A stretch of DNA of 64,000 bases from Rhodococcus erythropolis NBRC 15567 (GCF_001552595.1 NZ_BCRM01000001.1:744001-808000); one strand, 5' to 3'. Shown: positions 1 through 9,017, counted from the stretch's first letter. Made by a program: numbers and translations. The notes: generated from the letters alone by a model not told the origin.

Positions 1-119
1 CGGCCCTGGCAGGCAAGGCAAATCGTGCGGTCGAAGCATCGGATCGGGAATTCTTTGCCGCTCTCGGGGATCGTCAGGCGGCCTTTGTTGCGATGCTCGG
101 CGTGCTTGACCGAAAGTAG
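1..119 (+). CDS. C-terminal fragment of a probable MarR-family regulator
   Basis: An open frame enters from the left edge (first full codon at 3) and stops with TAG at 117-119, giving 38 residues. The text reads as an amphipathic helix with the pattern EASDREFFAALGD followed by FVAMLGVLDRK. This resembles the last dimerisation helix of MarR-type regulators, which often end in a residue pattern like vDaeFfaaLgd..aalvalLr.L. The DNA-binding part lies outside the window, so the family assignment rests on this short tail only. It is convergent with the TetR gene at 126-779, with six bases between them. Confidence 0.45.
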   Translation, partial: ALAGKANRAVEASDREFFAALGDRQAAFVAMLGVLDRK

Positions 120-125
120 CAACCC

Positions 126-779
126 TCAGTTTTCAAGGGATAACTCTGAAGTGGTCTGCAGCAGTGCATATTTGGCTTCCAGCCCGTCCAGCAGGGATTC
201 CAGCGCGAGTTCGAAACTGGCACCATCGATTTCCGTAGCACGCTCGCGCAACAGATGTGCTCGCGTGAGGTGCGGGTAACGCTCGGCGTAGATCGCCGGA
301 TCGTCTACGAATCCGCCGGAGAACGTCGCTGTCGCAGCACCCATGACCACGTACTTGACGGAAGCGCCGATCAGCGTTGCCGTGCGCTGCGGCCATCCGG
401 CCCGCACCAGGCCGCCGTGGATGGCGTTGGCGCGGTCAAGGGCGATGGGCCTGACGCTCGGACCGTAGGCCAAGTAGGGAACGATATTGGGATGCTTGCC
501 CAGGGCGGCGTGGTAGGACCGCGCCCACGTGCACAGCGCACCGCGCCAATCGTCAGAGTCGAAGCCGCTCACGTCGACGGACTCCATGATGACGTTCGCG
601 ACGTCGTCGAGTAGCTCGTCCTTGTTGGCGTAATGGCTGTACAGCGATGGTGCTTGCACGCCGAGAACGGTGGCGAGTTTGCGCATCGAGAAGTCGGTCA
701 AACCGTGCTCGTCGACCAGTTTCAGGGCGGTGTCCCTGATGATCGGCTTGCTCAGTAGTGGAATCCGCGGTCGCGCCAT
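126..779 (-). CDS. TetR-family transcriptional regulator
   Basis: A 217-residue protein with an N-terminal TetR helix-turn-helix at about residues 12-58: LVDEHGLTDFSMRKLATVLG, then VQAPSLYSHYANKDELLDD. The C-terminal half (LCTWARSYHAALGKHPNIVP onward) resembles the ligand domain of TetR proper and related repressors. It is divergent from the MaoC/acyl-CoA dehydrogenase operon that starts at 873, with under 100 bp between them. Control of that operon is therefore a reasonable inference. I found no clean palindrome in the spacer, so neither the operator nor the ligand can be named. An acyl-CoA ligand would fit the context. Confidence 0.88.
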   Translation of the reverse strand: MARPRIPLLSKPIIRDTALKLVDEHGLTDFSMRKLATVLGVQAPSLYSHYANKDELLDDVANVIMESVDVSGFDSDDWRGALCTWARSYHAALGKHPNIVPYLAYGPSVRPIALDRANAIHGGLVRAGWPQRTATLIGASVKYVVMGAATATFSGGFVDDPAIYAERYPHLTRAHLLRERATEIDGASFELALESLLDGLEAKYALLQTTSELSLEN

Positions 780-872
780 CGCACACCCTTTCGTGTGAAA
801 GTACTGGACAACCTTACACCGTGAGTTTATTATCCAATTAACCTAACAGTGTTCGGGAACGTGGAGGATCAG

Positions 873-1334
873 ATGACGCGGGTGTTCGAGAACAAGGCCG
901 ATCTCCTGGGGGCGGTCGGTGAAACGCTGGGCTCGAGCGAGTGGGTCGAGGTCACCCGCGAGATGGTCCATCAATTTGCCGACGCGACCGGTGACCATCA
1001 GTGGATTCACGTCGACGACGAAAGGGCAAAGCGTGAATCACCTTTCGGCGGTCCGATTGCCCACGGGTATCTGACTCTCTCGCTCCTGCCGCTTCTGTCG
1101 AAGTCCGTGTACCGCATCGACGGGGCGAAGATGGTCATCAACTACGGGTCCGACAAGGTTCGATTCCCGAGTCCCGTGCCGGTTGGAGCCAAGGTTCGAA
1201 ACACTGCAGTGCTCTCTGCGATCGAAGAGTTGCCGAACGGTTCGCTGCAGAGTCAGATCACCAACACCGTCGAGATCGAAGGCGTGGACAAGCCAGCCGT
1301 TGTTGCGCAGACCGTCGCACGAATCTTGTTCTGA
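873..1334 (+). CDS. MaoC-family (R)-specific enoyl-CoA hydratase-like protein
   Basis: A 153-residue single hot-dog-fold protein of the MaoC dehydratase type. The hydratase motif is seen as DATGDHQWIHVD, where Asp and His match the catalytic pair of R-hydratases, followed by FGGPIAHGYLTLSLLP. Such enzymes hydrate trans-2-enoyl-CoA to (R)-3-hydroxyacyl-CoA in the cytoplasm. I chose ATG 873 over the in-frame GTG at 849 because GGAGG at 863-867 sits five bases before it. It is the first gene of an operon with two acyl-CoA dehydrogenase genes. That arrangement suggests consecutive dehydrogenation and hydration of one acyl-CoA, possibly a branched, cyclic or sterol-derived one. The substrate cannot be read from sequence. 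Confidence 0.85.
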   Translation: MTRVFENKADLLGAVGETLGSSEWVEVTREMVHQFADATGDHQWIHVDDERAKRESPFGGPIAHGYLTLSLLPLLSKSVYRIDGAKMVINYGSDKVRFPSPVPVGAKVRNTAVLSAIEELPNGSLQSQITNTVEIEGVDKPAVVAQTVARILF

Positions 1335-1362
1335 AATCCTGCCAGAAGAAAGCAGACTCCAT

Positions 1363-2535
1363 ATGAATCTCGAATTGACCGGTGAGGAAGTTGCGTTCCG
1401 CGAGGAGATGCGAAAGTTCTTCACCACCGAATTCTCGCCCGAACTTCGTGCACGTGCAGCGGGATTCGGAAAGCTGACGCGTGAAGACATCGTTGCGGGC
1501 CAACAGATTCTGAACGCACACGGACTGGCGGTTCCGCACTGGCCGGTCGAATGGGGTGGCAAGGACTGGACTCCGGTTCAGCGCCACATCTATTCCGAGG
1601 AAATGCAGTTGGCGTCGGTACCCAACCCGTTGCCGTTCAATGTGAGCATGGTTGGACCCGTTATCGCGGCCTTCGGCTCGCAGGAGCAGAAGGAGAAGTT
1701 TCTCCCGGCGACGGCTAACGCCGATATCTGGTGGTGCCAAGGTTTTTCGGAACCAGAAGCCGGTTCGGATCTCGCTTCACTCAAGACGGCTGCTGTCCGT
1801 GACGGCGCGGATTACATCGTCAACGGTCAGAAGACGTGGACTACTCTCGCGCAGCACGCCGAGTGGATCTTCTGTCTGGTTCGGACAGATGCCAGTGCCC
1901 AGAAGCGTCAGGCAGGAATTTCGTTCCTGCTCATCGATTTGGCGACTCCCGGCATCACGATTCGTCCCATCAAACTGATCGACGGCAGCGTCGAGGTCAA
2001 CGAGGTGTTCTTCGACAACGTCCGTGTTCCTGCGGAAAATCTTGTCGGCGAGGAGAACAAGGGCTGGGACTACGCCAAGTTCCTGCTCGGAAACGAACGC
2101 ACGGGGGTCACACGGGTCGGGTTCTCCAAAACCCTTGTCGCCACGGCAAAAGAGAAGGCGCGGGAGGTTCGCGTCGGAACCGGCACCCTCCTCGAGGATC
2201 CGTTGTTCGCGGCTCGGTTGGCCGAGTTGGAAAACGAATTGCTTGCACTGGATCTGACTCAACTGCGAGTTGTGGCGAGTTCGGCAGACGGAAAGCCGAA
2301 TCCGGCATCCTCGCTGCTCAAGCTCCGTGGCTCCGAATTGCAGCAGGCAGCAACGGAATTGCTGATGGATGTCGCCGGACCGGACTCTCTGCCGGTAGAC
2401 ATCGCCGACATCGACTCGCCGGAGTGGGCGCAGCAGGCGGCGCCGCGCTACTTGAACTACCGGAAGGTTTCCATCTACAGCGGATCAAGTGAGGTGCAGC
2501 GCTCCATCATTGCCTCCTCGATCCTCGGATTGTGA
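1363..2535 (+). CDS. acyl-CoA dehydrogenase, first subunit of a likely heteromeric pair
   Basis: A 390-residue FadE-type flavoprotein. It begins MNLELTGEEVAFREEMRKFF, has the FAD/substrate segment WWCQGFSEPEAGSDLASLKT and ends with YSGSSEVQRSIIASSILGL, the usual C-terminal acyl-CoA dehydrogenase signature. ATG 1363 fits the family N-terminus, and an open frame upstream of it overlaps the MaoC gene and is not coding. It lies 28 bases after the MaoC gene and 9 bases before a second, divergent dehydrogenase. In Mycobacterium tuberculosis adjacent unequal FadE pairs (such as FadE28/FadE29) form alpha2beta2 enzymes with an active site shared between subunits. The same architecture is inferred here. 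Confidence 0.9.
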   Translation: MNLELTGEEVAFREEMRKFFTTEFSPELRARAAGFGKLTREDIVAGQQILNAHGLAVPHWPVEWGGKDWTPVQRHIYSEEMQLASVPNPLPFNVSMVGPVIAAFGSQEQKEKFLPATANADIWWCQGFSEPEAGSDLASLKTAAVRDGADYIVNGQKTWTTLAQHAEWIFCLVRTDASAQKRQAGISFLLIDLATPGITIRPIKLIDGSVEVNEVFFDNVRVPAENLVGEENKGWDYAKFLLGNERTGVTRVGFSKTLVATAKEKAREVRVGTGTLLEDPLFAARLAELENELLALDLTQLRVVASSADGKPNPASSLLKLRGSELQQAATELLMDVAGPDSLPVDIADIDSPEWAQQAAPRYLNYRKVSIYSGSSEVQRSIIASSILGL

Positions 2536-2544
2536 GCATCTGAC

Positions 2545-3678
2545 ATGAATTTCGAACTCGACGACGAACAGACGATGCTTCGCGACACAACGCGCGAATT
2601 ACTCAGCCGCAGCTACGACGCGGAGAAGCGCAACGCCACCTCGGCCACTGCCGAGGGATGGAATGCCTCGGTGTGGAAGCAGTTCGCCGAGCTCGGGCTG
2701 CTCGGCCTGCCATTCGCGGAGGCCGATGGCGGGATGGGCGCTGGGCCGGTCGAGACCATGGTGGTGATGACCGAACTGGGCCGCGCGCTTGCACCCGAGC
2801 CGTATTTGGGTGGTGTTCTGATCCCCGGTGGGTTGATTGCTGCGATCGGTTCGGCAGATCAGCGGGCGCGACTCCTGCCGGCGCTCAGCGACGGGACCAC
2901 GTTGTCGGCCTTTGCCCATACGGAACCTGGCACGCGCTGGCCGGTCGCCACTGTCACGACCGCGGCATCGAAGGCGGGATCGGGGTGGACGATCACCGGC
3001 GTCAAGAACCCGGTTCTGCAGGGCGACAGCGCGCACGTCGTGATCGTCAGTGCCACACTTCCAGGCGGCGGCACCGGGCTCTTCCTGGTGGATGCAGAAG
3101 GCTCGGGTGTCACACGGAGCACGTACGCCACCCATGACGGCCGTCGCGGCGCGCAGTTCACGTTCACCGATGCCGCGGCCGAACAACTTGGTGAGGGCGG
3201 CGATGTCACGGCGGCGATCGTTGACGCAGAGGTCCGGGCGCAGGCAGCTCTGTGCGCCGAGGCGATCGGAATCATGACCGAGGCGCTGCGACTGACGACG
3301 GATTACCTGAAGCAGCGCAAGCAGTTCGGTGTTCCGCTCGCGAAGTTCCAGACGCTGACTCATCGTGCGGCCGACATGTACGTGGCGCTCGAACTGGCGA
3401 GCAGTATGAGTCTGTACGCGACCATGGCCATCGCCGACGGAGTGATCGATCCGACCATCGCGTCGCGAGCGAAGCTGGCTGTCGGTCGTGCCGCGCATCA
3501 GATCGGTCAGGAAGCAATTCAAATGCACGGTGGTATCGGTATGACAGCCGAGTATCCGGTCGGGCACTACGTCTCGCGGCTGGTGGCCATCGAACACACT
3601 TTGGGCGCATCGGACGATCACCTCAGGGTGCTGGCCGGCGGCGTCTCGAACTATTCGATGGTTGACGTCACCGAGTAG
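2545..3678 (+). CDS. acyl-CoA dehydrogenase, second subunit of a likely heteromeric pair
   Basis: A 377-residue acyl-CoA dehydrogenase-fold protein starting MNFELDDEQTMLRDTTRELL. The C-terminal half has the family helices YLKQRKQFGVPLAKFQTLTH and EAIQMHGGIGMTAEYPVGHY. The central beta domain is degenerate: the usual SEPxAGSD segment is replaced by FAHTEPGTRW. This is typical of the partner subunits of mycobacterial heterotetrameric FadE enzymes, which contribute only part of the FAD and substrate site. It starts nine bases after the previous gene and is followed by a hairpin at 3698-3728 that closes the three-gene operon. Confidence 0.88.
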   Translation: MNFELDDEQTMLRDTTRELLSRSYDAEKRNATSATAEGWNASVWKQFAELGLLGLPFAEADGGMGAGPVETMVVMTELGRALAPEPYLGGVLIPGGLIAAIGSADQRARLLPALSDGTTLSAFAHTEPGTRWPVATVTTAASKAGSGWTITGVKNPVLQGDSAHVVIVSATLPGGGTGLFLVDAEGSGVTRSTYATHDGRRGAQFTFTDAAAEQLGEGGDVTAAIVDAEVRAQAALCAEAIGIMTEALRLTTDYLKQRKQFGVPLAKFQTLTHRAADMYVALELASSMSLYATMAIADGVIDPTIASRAKLAVGRAAHQIGQEAIQMHGGIGMTAEYPVGHYVSRLVAIEHTLGASDDHLRVLAGGVSNYSMVDVTE

Positions 3679-3697
3679 ATCGGTGGGTGAAGATAAC

Positions 3698-3728
3698 GGG
3701 AGGTCATGCGCAGGTCGCGTGGCCTCCC
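3698..3728 (+). terminator. hairpin closing the MaoC-FadE-FadE operon
   Basis: A 13-bp inverted repeat: the left arm at 3698-3710 begins GGGAGG, a 5-base loop spans 3711-3715, and the right arm at 3716-3728 ends CCTCCC. Two pairs are G-U on the transcript. The T tract after it is short (TTGTCT), so this is a moderate rather than textbook intrinsic terminator, but it sits 20 bases after the stop codon of the last dehydrogenase gene. Confidence 0.6.
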
Positions 3729-3809
3729 TTGTCTGTGCGGGGGCCGGCCCGCGGTATTCGAGGTCGAGTAAAATCCCTGTGATCAGTCCGAGAAGAGAAA
3801 GGGATCGAA

Positions 3810-5732
3810 GTGACCGCGCATACCGAGCAGCTCGAGTTCCAAGCAGAAACACGTCAGCTGCTGGATCTGATGGTTCATTCAATCTATACGAACAAGGACA
3901 GCTTCCTTCGTGAGTTGATCTCCAACGCTTCGGACGCGCTGGACAAACTCCGCCTCGAGTCGTACCAGGACAAAGACCTCAACGTCGACGTCTCCGATCT
4001 GCATATCGAGATCGACATCGACAAGGCGGCACGCACCCTGACCATCCGCGACAACGGCATCGGAATGTCGCGTGACGAGGTCGTCGACCTGATCGGCACG
4101 CTCGCCAAGTCCGGCACCGCCGAGGTGCGTCGTAAGCTCAAGGAAGCCAAGGATGCAGCGGCATCGGAAGAACTGATCGGTCAGTTCGGCATCGGCTTCT
4201 ACTCCACGTTCATGGTGGCGGACAAGGTCACGCTGCTGACCCGCCGCGCCGGTGAAGATCACGCGACGCGCTGGGAGTCGACCGGCGAAGGCACGTACAC
4301 GCTCGAGCATGTGAACGAGGCGCCGCAGGGCAGCTCCGTGACCCTGCACCTGATGCCCGAGGATTCCGAGAACGGCCTGCACGACTACACGTCGGAATGG
4401 AAGATCATGGAACTGGTCAAGAAGTACTCCGACTTCATCGCTTGGCCCATCCGCATGGATGTCGCTCGTACATCGACGCCGGCCGAGGGCGAAGAGCCCG
4501 AGGTCACCATCGAGACGATCAACTCGATGAAGGCACTGTGGACTCGCTCCAAGGACGAGGTGTCCGAGGACGAGTACAAGGAGTTCTACAAGCACGTCAG
4601 CCACGCCTGGGACGAGCCTCTCGAGGTCATCCCGATGAAGGCCGAAGGTACTTTCGAATACCAAGCGCTGCTGTTCATTCCGTCGACGGCGCCGTTCGAT
4701 CTGTTCATGCGTGAGCGCAAGGCCGGCATCCACCTCTACGTCAAGCGCGTCTTCATCATGGACGACTGCGAAGAGTTGGTGCCCGATTACCTGCGCTTCG
4801 TCAAGGGCGTGGTCGACGCACAAGACCTCTCGCTCAACGTCTCTCGTGAAATTCTGCAGCAGGACCGGCAGATCGCTGCCATCCGTCGTCGTCTGACCAA
4901 GAAGGTCCTCTCGACCATCAAGGACATGAAGGCGAACGAGCCCGAGAAGTACTCGACCTTCTGGACCGAGTTCGGACGCGCGCTCAAGGAAGGCCTGATG
5001 GCCGATGCCGACAACCGCAAGACGCTGCTCGACATCTCTTCGTTTGCCTCGACCAACAGCGAAGAGGGCGTGACCACTCTCGCCGAGTACGTGGAGCGCA
5101 TGAAGGACGGCCAGGAACAGATCTACTTCATGACGGGCGAATCCCGTCACCTCATCGAAAGCTCCCCGCACATGGAGGCTTTCAAGGCCAAGGGCCTCGA
5201 GGTTCTGGTTCTCACCGACCCGGTGGACGAGATGTGGGTCGACGCTGTCTCGGACTTCGACGGCAAGACCTTCCAGTCGATCGCCAAGGGCGAGGTCGAC
5301 CTCGACACCGAGGACGAGAAGAAGGCGGCCGAGGCCGAGCGCGAAGAGAAGGAGAAGGAATTCGGCGAGCTGCTGACGTGGCTGACCGAAACCCTGTCCG
5401 ACGACATCAAGGAAACGCGTCTCTCGACGCGACTGACCACCTCGGCTGCCTGCATCGTCGGCGACGCGTTCAGCATGTCTCCGACGCTCGAGAAGATGTA
5501 CAAGGCTTCGGGTCAGCCTGTTCCGCACAGCAAGCGCATCCTCGAGCTCAACCCGGAGCACCCGCTTGTCTCGGGCCTTCGGGAGGCGCAGGCCGCCAAC
5601 GACAATGCGGAGAACCTGACTGAGACGGCTCAGTTGCTCTACGGCATGGCGTTGCTTGCCGAGGGCGGCGAGCTGAGCGACCCGGCGCACTTCACGCGCC
5701 TGCTGGCCGATCGTTTGGCCCGCACAGTCTGA
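3810..5732 (+). CDS. htpG: molecular chaperone HtpG (Hsp90)
   Basis: A 640-residue Hsp90 family chaperone of normal bacterial length. The N-terminal GHKL ATPase is clear: SNASDALDKLRLESY, DNGIGMSRDEVVDLIGTLAK and GQFGIGFYSTFMVADKV. The middle domain carries RVFIMDDCEELVPDYLRFVK and LNVSREILQQ. The C-terminal dimerisation domain follows an acidic linker rich in Glu and Lys near residues 490-515. The start is GTG 3810, preceded by AGAAAGGGA. A possible -10 hexamer TAAAAT lies at 3769-3774 without an obvious -35 partner, which would fit an alternative sigma factor. The gene is monocistronic, between a terminator at 3698-3728 and another at 5752-5796. Confidence 0.98.
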   Translation: MTAHTEQLEFQAETRQLLDLMVHSIYTNKDSFLRELISNASDALDKLRLESYQDKDLNVDVSDLHIEIDIDKAARTLTIRDNGIGMSRDEVVDLIGTLAKSGTAEVRRKLKEAKDAAASEELIGQFGIGFYSTFMVADKVTLLTRRAGEDHATRWESTGEGTYTLEHVNEAPQGSSVTLHLMPEDSENGLHDYTSEWKIMELVKKYSDFIAWPIRMDVARTSTPAEGEEPEVTIETINSMKALWTRSKDEVSEDEYKEFYKHVSHAWDEPLEVIPMKAEGTFEYQALLFIPSTAPFDLFMRERKAGIHLYVKRVFIMDDCEELVPDYLRFVKGVVDAQDLSLNVSREILQQDRQIAAIRRRLTKKVLSTIKDMKANEPEKYSTFWTEFGRALKEGLMADADNRKTLLDISSFASTNSEEGVTTLAEYVERMKDGQEQIYFMTGESRHLIESSPHMEAFKAKGLEVLVLTDPVDEMWVDAVSDFDGKTFQSIAKGEVDLDTEDEKKAAEAEREEKEKEFGELLTWLTETLSDDIKETRLSTRLTTSAACIVGDAFSMSPTLEKMYKASGQPVPHSKRILELNPEHPLVSGLREAQAANDNAENLTETAQLLYGMALLAEGGELSDPAHFTRLLADRLARTV

Positions 5733-5751
5733 TCTCGTTCTAGCTCGCTCG

Positions 5752-5796
5752 AACTCCCGGCACTCACCCTCATTGGTGAGTGCCGGGAGTTTTTTC
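5752..5796 (+). terminator. strong intrinsic terminator of htpG
   Basis: A perfect 17-bp inverted repeat (left arm 5752-5768, right arm 5775-5791) with a 6-base loop CTCATT, ending in a run of six T residues. It begins 20 bases after the htpG stop codon. Confidence 0.95.
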
Positions 5797-5890
5797 TTTG
5801 ATCGTTTTCTAATGAGGACCGTTTCTGTCCGCAATGACTTCTAACGTAGTTCTCACAGGGCAAAGAACCCACGAGCGAAGGAAAAACATC

Positions 5891-6430
5891 ATGAACGCAC
5901 CGACCACCACCGTCACCGGCGAGAGCGCGGATCTCCTCCAGAGCCTGCGTCAACATCGTGAATTCCTTCTCTTCACGGTCAAGGACCTCACCGACGAGCA
6001 GGCTGCTTCGAGGCCGACCGTGAGCGAACTGTGCCTAGGCGGATTGATCAAGCATGTGGGTCAGGCGGAGAAGGGTTGGGTCGACTTCATTCTGGAAGGG
6101 CCGGCCGGACTTGGCGGGGACTTCGACCCGACCCAGTGGTCGGAAGAGATGCAACAGGAACGGGCGAACGAATTTGCCATGGTCGAGGGTGAAACCTTGG
6201 CAAGCATCGTTTCCGAGTATGAAGGGATCGCGGCCAGGACCGACCAGTTGGTGGCCTCGCTGGACAGCCTCGACATCTCTCATCCACTTCCGAGCGCTCC
6301 GTGGTTCGAAGCCGGCGCTCGCTGGTCAGCGCGGCGCGCATTGCTGCACATCATCGCCGAGACGGCCCAGCATGCGGGCCACGCAGTCATGCTTCGTGAA
6401 GCCATCGACGGCTCGAAGACGATGGGTTGA
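5891..6430 (+). CDS. DinB-like (DUF664-type) four-helix protein
   Basis: A 179-residue predicted cytoplasmic helical-bundle protein of the DinB/YfiT-like superfamily. The pattern includes LLQSLRQHREFLLFTVKDLT near the N-terminus, LGGLIKHVGQAEKGWVDFIL with the first metal-type His, and RRALLHIIAETAQHAGHAVM near the C-terminus. The last stretch holds the HxxxxxxHxGH arrangement that supplies metal ligands in this superfamily. Members include thiol-dependent transferases and proteins of unknown role. The start ATG 5891 is preceded by GAAGG; an in-frame extension to 5834 has no ribosome site. No specific thiol substrate can be assigned. Confidence 0.8.
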   Translation: MNAPTTTVTGESADLLQSLRQHREFLLFTVKDLTDEQAASRPTVSELCLGGLIKHVGQAEKGWVDFILEGPAGLGGDFDPTQWSEEMQQERANEFAMVEGETLASIVSEYEGIAARTDQLVASLDSLDISHPLPSAPWFEAGARWSARRALLHIIAETAQHAGHAVMLREAIDGSKTMG

Positions 6431-6489
6431 TCGACAGCTCGATCAACCGGGATGTTTACACATCACACAAATATGTAACACTAGTGTCT

Positions 6490-8103
6490 ATGAGCACCGA
6501 AAAGTCTGCCTTGCAACCGCCGATGCAGTGGGACGCCTGGGGCGATCCGGCCAAGAAGCGTGAACTGTCGGACGCAGTCACATCATTGTTGACCGGATTT
6601 CTCGGTGTGTCCGCACCGACTCGCTCGCGCCTCGCCATCGAAGACGTTCAGGTGACTCCGTCCGCCCTGGCTCAGTCGCACGTCGAGGCGCTGGCTGGGC
6701 TGGTCGGGGCCGAGTACGTCAGCACCGAGGATTCGGATCGAATCCTTCGGGCCGGTGGCAAGAGCACCCCGGATCTGCTTCGTCGTCGTAGCGCCGAGCC
6801 GCAGGACGCACCGGACGCAGTCGTCACTCCAGGGACAGGCGCAGAGGTCGAGCAGGTTCTCCGATACTGCTCTGCCAACCGGATCGCAGTGGTCCCGTTC
6901 GGTGGTGGCACCAGCGTCGTCGGCGGGCTCGATCCCATTCGTGACGGGTTCGACGCTGTTCTATCTCTCGATCTGCACAGGTTCGATCAGCTCGTCGGGT
7001 TGGACGAGGAATCGGGCATCGCGACGTTCGGCGGCGGAACCACCGGCCCACGGGCCGAGGAGCTTCTGCGTGAGCACGGTTTCTCGGTCGGGCACTTCCC
7101 GCAGAGCTTCCTGTTCGCCACTCTGGGCGGGTTTGCCGCCACCCGGTCTTCGGGGCAGGCGTCGGCTGGATACGGACGTTTCGAGGACATGGTCCAGGGC
7201 CTCACCGTTGTCACCCCGAGCGGTGTGGTCGAGACCGGGCGTGCGCCGGCCTCTGCCGCAGGCCCCGATCTGGGTGAGCTTTTTGTCGGCTCCGAGGGGA
7301 CATTCGGCGTCATCACGCACGTGCGTGTCCGGGTTCACCGCCTGCCCGAGACCACCGTGCGCGAAGGGTGGAGCTTCCCCGACTTCGCCACCGGCGCAGC
7401 AGCATTGCGTGAGCTGGTCCAGGAAGGATCGGCTCCGACCGTACTGCGATTGTCCGACGAGGCCGAGAGCGGCGTGAATCTGGCGACCACCGACAAGATC
7501 GGCGAGAACGCCTTCACCGGTGGTTGCCTCGGCATCACCACCTACGAGGGCACCGCTTCGCACACCGCTGAACGGATGGCGGAGGCCCGAGCAATTCTCA
7601 CCGCTCACGGTGGGACTTCGCTCGGTGAGGAGCCCGGAAACAGTTGGGAACACGGGCGATTCGATGCGCCGTATCTGCGTGACGCTCTTCTCGACGTCGG
7701 CGCACTGTGTGAAACCCTCGAGACAGCAACCACCTGGGGTAACCTCGCGAACCTGCGCTCCTCGGTCACCGAAGCGCTGACCAAGGCTCTCGTCGAGCAG
7801 GGGACTCAGCCGCTCGTCATGTGCCACATTTCTCACACGTACAAGACCGGTGCTTCGCTGTACTTCACAGTAGTCAGCGCGCAGACCGAGGATCCGATCG
7901 CTCAGTGGCACAAGGCGAAAACTGCCGCTGGCGATGCGATCATCGCCGCCGGTGGCACGATCACCCATCATCACGCAGTCGGAGCTGACCATCGCCCGTG
8001 GATGAAGGACGAGATCGGCGAATTGGGCGCGAATATCCTTCGCGCAGTGAAGAATGCAGTTGACCCTGCCGGCATCCTCAATCCTGGAAAGCTGATTCCG
8101 TGA
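6490..8103 (+). CDS. FAD-binding oxidase of the AGPS/GlcD type (Rv2251-like flavoprotein)
   Basis: A 537-residue protein with an FAD-binding PCMH domain: VVPFGGGTSVVGGLDPIRDG is the glycine-rich FAD loop and GHFPQSFLFATLGGFAATRS follows. The C-terminal oxidase domain ends FRAVKNAVDPAGILNPGKLI-like (seen as ILRAVKNAVDPAGILNPGKL). The family contains alkyldihydroxyacetonephosphate synthases and 2-hydroxyacid oxidases. As I recall, M. tuberculosis Rv2251 and the diacylglycerol kinase Rv2252 are adjacent, and the same pairing occurs here with a 4-bp GTGA overlap. A role in glycerolipid or ether-lipid metabolism is an inference. I chose ATG 6490 over the upstream frame because the upstream codons lie in the AT-rich promoter-like segment 6455-6489. 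Confidence 0.85.
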   Translation: MSTEKSALQPPMQWDAWGDPAKKRELSDAVTSLLTGFLGVSAPTRSRLAIEDVQVTPSALAQSHVEALAGLVGAEYVSTEDSDRILRAGGKSTPDLLRRRSAEPQDAPDAVVTPGTGAEVEQVLRYCSANRIAVVPFGGGTSVVGGLDPIRDGFDAVLSLDLHRFDQLVGLDEESGIATFGGGTTGPRAEELLREHGFSVGHFPQSFLFATLGGFAATRSSGQASAGYGRFEDMVQGLTVVTPSGVVETGRAPASAAGPDLGELFVGSEGTFGVITHVRVRVHRLPETTVREGWSFPDFATGAAALRELVQEGSAPTVLRLSDEAESGVNLATTDKIGENAFTGGCLGITTYEGTASHTAERMAEARAILTAHGGTSLGEEPGNSWEHGRFDAPYLRDALLDVGALCETLETATTWGNLANLRSSVTEALTKALVEQGTQPLVMCHISHTYKTGASLYFTVVSAQTEDPIAQWHKAKTAAGDAIIAAGGTITHHHAVGADHRPWMKDEIGELGANILRAVKNAVDPAGILNPGKLIP

Positions 8104-9017
8104 CCGAAACCCGCAGTCAGATCGAGAAGGTTACCGTCCTGATCAATCCGATGGCGGGACATGGTCACGCGCCTGCGGCCGGACGCAAAGGTGTTGCGCG
8201 ACTGCGTGCTCGGGGAGTTGCCGTCACCGAGATCATCGGAACCGATGCCGACGACGCCAAGAAGTTGGCGCGTCGTGCGATCGAGGAGGGTACCGACGCG
8301 CTGGTGGTGGTCGGCGGTGACGGTGCCATCAGCATCGGATTGCAGGCTGCCGCGTTGACCGATACTCCTATCGGGCTCATCCCGGCGGGCACCGGTAACG
8401 ATCACGCCCGTGAGTTCGGCATTCCCACAGGCGATCCCGAGGCAGCCGCCGATGTGATCGCCGACGGCGTCGTGCAGCAGTCCGACCTGGCGAAGATCAC
8501 GCTTGCCGACGGTTCCGTCGTCTGGTCGGGAACGATCATCGCGAGCGGATTCGATTCGCTGGTCAGTGAACGGGCCAATCGGATGTCGTGGCCCAAGGGA
8601 CCGATGCGCTACAACTTGGCGATGCTCGCCGAGTTGGCGAAGATGAAGCCGCTGCCGTACCGGATCGAACTCGACGACGAGGTCATCACGGTGGACGCGA
8701 CGCTCGTGGCTGTCGGCAACGGCCGCTCGTACGGTGGCGGCATGCTCATCACTCCGGGCGCGTCGAAGTCTGATGGGTTGCTGGATCTGACCGTCGTCGG
8801 GCACGGTTCGAGGTTGCGTCTGGTGCGCCTGTTTCCGCGGGTGTACAAGGGAACTCACGTCTCCTTGGATGCGGTACAGACGTATCGGTCGAAGAAGGTC
8901 CGGTTGGTCTCCGAGGGCATCATCGCCTACGCGGACGGCGATCGGGTGGGGCCGTTGCCCATCACGATCGAGGCAGTTCCCATGGCGCTCAACATCTTGA
9001 CGCACACTCGGATCTGA
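8100..9017 (+). CDS. dagK: diacylglycerol kinase-like lipid kinase
   Basis: A 305-residue DAGK catalytic-domain protein. The ATP-binding motif GGDG is at residues 72-75 (ALVVVGGDGAISIGLQ), followed by LIPAGTGNDHAREFGIP at about 94-110. It has the two-domain length of DgkB/YegS-type soluble lipid kinases. The M. tuberculosis homologue Rv2252 phosphorylates diacylglycerol and influences phosphatidylinositol mannoside synthesis; the same reaction is inferred here. Its GTG start overlaps the stop of the preceding flavoprotein gene (GTGA), so the two are translationally coupled. Confidence 0.9.
   Translation: MTETRSQIEKVTVLINPMAGHGHAPAAGRKGVARLRARGVAVTEIIGTDADDAKKLARRAIEEGTDALVVVGGDGAISIGLQAAALTDTPIGLIPAGTGNDHAREFGIPTGDPEAAADVIADGVVQQSDLAKITLADGSVVWSGTIIASGFDSLVSERANRMSWPKGPMRYNLAMLAELAKMKPLPYRIELDDEVITVDATLVAVGNGRSYGGGMLITPGASKSDGLLDLTVVGHGSRLRLVRLFPRVYKGTHVSLDAVQTYRSKKVRLVSEGIIAYADGDRVGPLPITIEAVPMALNILTHTRI

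Noticed and set aside
3879-5834. A 651-codon minus-strand open frame opposite htpG
   Set aside because: It is the mirror of a well-conserved coding frame in high-GC DNA. Its translation shows biased Arg/Leu/Val runs and no recognisable domain, while the plus strand encodes complete HtpG.
6478-6487. A 10-bp palindrome ACACTAGTGT just before the flavoprotein gene
   Set aside because: It is short, its arms do not extend, and it may simply be part of the promoter or start region. No second copy was seen.
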